NCBI GenBank assembly: GCA_919901855.1
Contig: CAKKQC010000088.1
Span: 1 to 17,326, forward strand
Source of the DNA: a bacterium
Lineage (GTDB): Bacteria > Oederibacteriota > CAKKQC01
Reading direction: 5' to 3'
Length of the DNA stretch: 17,326 nucleotides
The notes beneath the pieces were generated by a model that worked only from the letters and a program-made list of their open reading frames with translations, did not search any database and was not told the DNA's origin. How positions within the stretch are numbered: the first letter of the stretch is position 1; every line of letters begins with the position of its first letter. Shown here piece by piece: positions 14,290 to 17,326 of this stretch. The translations under genes and the position numbers were made by a program.

Positions 14290-14309
14290 CCGGTCCCGGG
14301 GGGGACCGG
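14290..14309 (-). terminator. Hairpin after the EHPG gene
   Basis: CCGGTCCC-GGGG-GGGACCGG is a perfect 8-base stem with a 4-base loop, about 5 bases past the stop of the EHPG gene. No run of T follows on the minus strand, so it would be a weak intrinsic terminator or an RNA-stabilising stem. Confidence 0.5.
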
Positions 14310-14314
14310 CGGAA

Positions 14315-14863
14315 CTACTTCGTTCCGGTGCCCGGGTGCTCGGCGCCCTTCGCGCCGGCCGCGTACGGCAGCTCGCAAGAGCCGCCGGACTCCACGTCAA
14401 CCAGCGTGCTGCCATCGTAGGTGAACCGCGGCACCTTGTTAACCTTGTGGATCTTGGTGGCGGTGACCATGAGCTTCCCATGTTCGTCCGGTTCCATCCA
14501 GAAATCGAGGTCGAGCGTGTTCTTCGACTTCTTCCCGTTCACCATCTCGGTGAAGTCGGCGCAGGCGAACGCGGTCTTGCCGTCGATCACCCGGACGGGG
14601 TCATGGAGCTTGACGAACTTGAGGCTCCGATCCGCCTTCTCAACGTCGTCGTGGACTATCAACAGTCCCTTATTCGCCTTGCCCGCCGCCTTGATATGCG
14701 CTATCATCGCGGCCTTGATCTCCTTCGCGGTGAACTTCCGCCCCTTCACGTCCGCCGCGCTGCCGGGATGCTCGGTTCCCGAGCCGGGATGTTCCCCGGC
14801 GAATGCCGCCGGGACCGCCAGCCAAGCCGCCACGCAGGCAGCCACGAACGTCATCGTCTTCAT
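14315..14863 (-). CDS. Exported EHPG-repeat protein of unknown function
   Basis: The protein has 182 residues with a signal peptide (MKTMTFVAACVAAWLAVPAAFA). The mature part opens with two EHPG tetrapeptides (24-27, 31-34) and closes with another (175-178). Between them lies a compact domain with KFTAKEIKAAMIAHIK (43-58), TAFACADFTEMV (97-108), LDLDFWMEPDEHGKLMVTATKIHKV (117-141) and two Cys (101, 163). I do not recognise the family. His, Glu and Pro at both ends could bind metal or mark processing. AAGGAGGTGA (14867-14876) is a near-perfect Shine-Dalgarno, and the start overlaps the transglutaminase stop by ATGA, so the two are co-translated. Confidence 0.75.
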   Translation of the reverse strand: MKTMTFVAACVAAWLAVPAAFAGEHPGSGTEHPGSAADVKGRKFTAKEIKAAMIAHIKAAGKANKGLLIVHDDVEKADRSLKFVKLHDPVRVIDGKTAFACADFTEMVNGKKSKNTLDLDFWMEPDEHGKLMVTATKIHKVNKVPRFTYDGSTLVDVESGGSCELPYAAGAKGAEHPGTGTK

Positions 14864-15843
14864 GAGTCACCTCCTTGGGATTGGGTCAGATTGTGCCAGC
14901 TCCAGTGGGCGGTGACGCCCGCCAGCGGCCGGTCATGTACCTCCGCATACGGATCAAGGAACCAGTTGAGCCGCTCCCGTGACGCCGGCGCGGGGGCGAG
15001 CCGGATGTCGCGGCCGACGGAAAGCAGCACGCGGTCGGCATCCAGCGCGCCGAAGTAGAATTCGCGCCGGTCTTTCCGCCTCCAGGCTTCGGAAATATCC
15101 ACGGGAACCCAGCCTCGGTCCGGTTCATAGAACTCCGCCCAGCAATGGTATCCGGCCAGGTCGCCGGCCGGTGCTCCGGGGATCGGGAGTCCCATGTTGA
15201 ACCGGGTAGGCAGTCCTGCCGAGATCGCGAGAGCCATGAACAGCGAATGGAAGTCCGTGCAGTTACCGCGGCGGACATCGCAAGCGAACACCGAATCGCC
15301 CCGGCCCCACCCGACCCCGGACTTGTCGTACCGCATCCGCCCAAGGACTAGTTCATAGAGCGACCGGGCGCGCGCGGGAGTGCCAGCAAGTCCGCGCGTC
15401 GCGTCCTCCGCCATGGCGCGGATCTCACCGGTCACCTGTACGAGCCCCCGCGGCCTCACGTAGAGCGCAACGGGGAAGGGCCGTGGCTCGAGCTCGATCG
15501 CGCCGGTGAGTCCCGTTTGCACCGACCGCGTGACCCGCCACGTAAGGGTCCATGTCCGGGGTGCGGGGCCGGATTCCGTTTCTGCGTAGAGCAGCAGGTT
15601 TCCGAACTCGGACTCGACCATGACGCGGGGACAGCGGGGGAGGTCGTGGCGGACGAGTTCGGCCTGCTGTGCCCTGCGCGGCTGGGGCATTGGTAGCCAC
15701 CACCGCACCAGGCTTCCCGGCCTGGACGCGGGCTCGGTGATACGCAGGGTCAGGTCGTACCGCCGCGTGGTCGCCGGCTCCGCACGGACGGTAGTCCCAG
15801 AGACGCACATCAGCAGGGCAAAGATCATTCGAGGCGTACTCAT
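14860..15843 (-). CDS. Exported transglutaminase-like cysteine protease superfamily protein
   Basis: The protein has 327 residues with a hydrophobic N-terminus (about 5-20) ending near VRAEP, likely a signal peptide. A beta-rich N-terminal half precedes a transglutaminase-like core with the full Cys-His-Asp triad: Cys195 in RRGNCTDFHSLF, His233 in GYHCWAEFY, and Asp249 in WVPVDISEA. Such bacterial proteins are thought to be peptidases or amide-cleaving enzymes rather than cross-linkers. The ATG at 15843 is preceded by GAGCGGG. Its 3' end carries the ribosome site of the EHPG gene, so one product may act on the other in the periplasm; that is inference from the overlap. Confidence 0.85.
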   Translation of the reverse strand: MSTPRMIFALLMCVSGTTVRAEPATTRRYDLTLRITEPASRPGSLVRWWLPMPQPRRAQQAELVRHDLPRCPRVMVESEFGNLLLYAETESGPAPRTWTLTWRVTRSVQTGLTGAIELEPRPFPVALYVRPRGLVQVTGEIRAMAEDATRGLAGTPARARSLYELVLGRMRYDKSGVGWGRGDSVFACDVRRGNCTDFHSLFMALAISAGLPTRFNMGLPIPGAPAGDLAGYHCWAEFYEPDRGWVPVDISEAWRRKDRREFYFGALDADRVLLSVGRDIRLAPAPASRERLNWFLDPYAEVHDRPLAGVTAHWSWHNLTQSQGGDS

Positions 15844-16185
15844 CCCGCTCTGAGGTCAATGGCGCGAAGACCGGAGTTAGTTTCCGGGGCACGAGGATTC
15901 CTCACGAGGATAGAACGCCCGTGACGCAAACCGTATTGCCGCTGCTCCATGGATGACCCTTCAGCGATGACGGTCGCGCCGGCGTCCTCGATGACGCCTG
16001 CTCGGTTCGCAGCACCGGGCGGATCGGAGTGCCGTTCCGGCGCGTCGTGAACAGGCGGGCGGCGTCCGAGCCGGGGCCGGCGGCCAGCCGGAGCATGCCG
16101 AGCGCGGCGAGGCCCGCCATGCCCGCCATCTTGCGCACTGTGGTAAGCTCAGGCGGCTCGGACGCGACGGCGGCACGGAAGACCA
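15844..16185. other. Divergent intergenic region between the transglutaminase and GHL10 genes
   Basis: About 340 bases. CACGAGGAT occurs twice (15890-15898, 15903-15911), 13 bases apart. A minus-strand frame (15902-16186) with an Ala/Leu-rich stretch could be read as a small exported peptide, but it matches no family I know. No clear promoter was found for either neighbour. Confidence 0.5.
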
Positions 16186-16197
16186 TAAGGAGGCAAC

Positions 16198-17184
16198 ATG
16201 GCGGGAATGAAGAAGGGTGTGTGGCTGCACAACCTGGCGCAGTTCAAGGGCGCGAACGAGGTTCGCGCATTCGCCCGCAAGTACGCGGACGAGGGCTTCG
16301 ACCTCCTGATTCCGTGCGTCAAGAACCCCGACGGTCTGCTCGATTACCACAGCCGGATCGGGAACGTGCGGCCGGTGTTCAGGGACTGGGATCCGCTCGA
16401 GGTGCTCGCCACCGAGGCGCGCCGGGTCCGGATCAAGGTCCACGCCTGGTACTGCAACTCGCGGGAAGGCCCGAAGTCGAAGCTCCTCCAGCGCTATCCC
16501 GGCGCGGTCGCGGTCCTGCGCGACGGGAAGCCGGCCTGGGACCGGGGCGGCTGGGCGGCGTTCGTCTGCATCGCGCGGCCCGAGGTCAGGGCCTACGAGG
16601 CCGCGATCATGAAGGAGGTCGTGGACCGCTACGACATCGCGGGCGTCCACTTCGACTACATCCGGGTCGGTGACGGGACCTGCTACTGTTCGCGGTGCCG
16701 GAAGGTCCTCAAGCGCCTCGAAGGGATCGCGCCGGACCAGCTCCGGTTCTGGAGCCGGATGTCGGCGAAGTGGTTCGACTGGCGGTGCGACCAGGTGACG
16801 AAGCTCGTGCGCGAGGTGGCGACGTACGCCCACCGGCACCACAAGGAGGTCTCGGCCGCCGTCTACTCCGGCGTTCCCGAGTCCCTGATCTCGCAGGGCC
16901 AGGATTTCGTGCCCTGGAGCCGGGAGGGCCTGCTCGACATGGTCGCGCCCATGAACTACGCGAACAGCCCGAAGATCATGGAACGGTACCTGTGGAACCA
17001 CATCGCCCACGCCAGGCACGGCAAGGCCGAGCTGTGGGAAGGGCTGGGGCGCTACTGCATGGACAACCGCGGGCAGTTCAAGGAGCAGCTCGCGATCCTC
17101 AAGCGCCACCGGGTCAAGGGCGTCGTGATCTTCGAGCACAATCGGCTCGGCCGCGCGGATTTCAAGCTTCTCTCGCGCATCTAA
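16198..17184 (+). CDS. GHL10-like putative glycoside hydrolase (TIM barrel)
   Basis: The protein has 328 residues and no signal peptide. It starts with KKGVWLHN and continues with FDLLIPCVKN (34-43), IKVHAWYC (79-86), GVHFDYIR (149-156), a CYCSRCRK cluster (162-169) and MVAPMNYAN (248-256), a pattern of the GHL10/DUF4015-type barrels related to glycosidases. The Asp in GVHFDYIR is the likely catalytic or substrate residue. TAAGGAGG (16186-16193) sits 4 bases before the ATG, a strong ribosome site. The Cys pair resembles the cluster in the GH42-like protein at 4729-6204. Substrate is unknown. A second copy of the last codons follows. Confidence 0.78.
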   Translation: MAGMKKGVWLHNLAQFKGANEVRAFARKYADEGFDLLIPCVKNPDGLLDYHSRIGNVRPVFRDWDPLEVLATEARRVRIKVHAWYCNSREGPKSKLLQRYPGAVAVLRDGKPAWDRGGWAAFVCIARPEVRAYEAAIMKEVVDRYDIAGVHFDYIRVGDGTCYCSRCRKVLKRLEGIAPDQLRFWSRMSAKWFDWRCDQVTKLVREVATYAHRHHKEVSAAVYSGVPESLISQGQDFVPWSREGLLDMVAPMNYANSPKIMERYLWNHIAHARHGKAELWEGLGRYCMDNRGQFKEQLAILKRHRVKGVVIFEHNRLGRADFKLLSRI

Positions 17185-17276
17185 TGCGCCGCGCGGCCTG
17201 CGCCCCCGAGTTCCGGCGGACGCCGAAACTCGTCCGGCTCAAGGCCGCGGACTTCAAGCTACTGTCGAGGGTCTAG
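17185..17276 (+). pseudogene. Decayed duplicate of the GHL10 gene's 3' end
   Basis: The end of the GHL10 protein reads RADFKLLSRI and stop. About 90 bases on, a different frame reads KAADFKLLSRV and stop (17274-17276). The DNA is similar over about 42 bases (17143-17184 against 17235-17276, roughly three quarters identical by eye). The intervening part shows no further homology. The rest of the window (17277-17326) shows nothing. Confidence 0.55.
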
Positions 17277-17326
17277 CCCAAGTTCCGCAGTTGGCGCCCA
17301 TCTGAGGGGAGTTTCGATCCAGAACG

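Noticed and set aside
15902-16186. Small minus-strand open frame with an Ala/Leu-rich stretch
   Set aside because: Could be read as a signal peptide, but it has no recognisable domain or ribosome site.

Overview
The window comes from a GC-rich, densely packed bacterial chromosome. At five junctions, and probably a sixth, the next start codon overlaps the previous stop as ATGA, so translational coupling is the rule. Nothing here fixes the taxonomy. The mix suggests an uncultured soil or sediment lineage (Planctomycetota, Acidobacteriota or a candidate phylum are guesses): glycosidase-like TIM barrels, a uroporphyrinogen-decarboxylase-like protein, TldD/TldE, orphan toxin-antitoxin genes and an EHPG-tagged exported protein. 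No rRNA, tRNA, CRISPR array, integrase or transposase was seen.

Layout. (1) 1-2780, + strand: the tail of an upstream gene, an exported HEXXH metallopeptidase-like protein, a 96-residue stand-alone FliG C-domain protein, and a nitrilase-superfamily amidohydrolase. (2) 2796-4736, + strand: a compact cassette opening with a perfect inverted repeat that overlaps its first start codon. It holds an HTH regulator with a DUF6922-like tail, an AbiEii-like nucleotidyltransferase with one altered acidic residue, and an O-methyltransferase-like enzyme, all joined by ATGA overlaps. (3) 4729-7333: a GH42-like glycosidase (-) diverges from a URO-D-superfamily protein (+). (4) 7344-10851, - strand: tldD, tldE and an RsuA/RluB-type pseudouridine synthase, behind a TATAAT box close to the tldD start.

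(5) 10871-14314 is a rearranged accessory zone. It has the winged-helix tail of a truncated AlbA_2/RecG-like regulator, a chimeric gene joining a TPR protein to the back half of a PhnB-like VOC domain, a HigB/HigA toxin-antitoxin pair with its own operator-like repeat, an orphan DUF433 antitoxin-like gene, and a possible glycosidase C-terminal remnant. The 11-mer GCTGAACGTCG occurs three times here, twice inside palindromes, each time near a broken or joined gene. A separate 44-nt hairpin lies at 12680-12723. (6) 14290-15843, - strand: a transglutaminase-like exported protein coupled to an EHPG protein, closed by a hairpin. (7) 16198-17276, + strand: a GHL10-like glycosidase followed by a second, decayed copy of its last codons.

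Most likely new biology: the three-gene regulator/nucleotidyltransferase/methyltransferase cassette, the TPR-VOC chimera, the palindrome-bounded toxin-antitoxin segment, and the FliG C-domain protein coupled to a nitrilase far from any flagellar gene.
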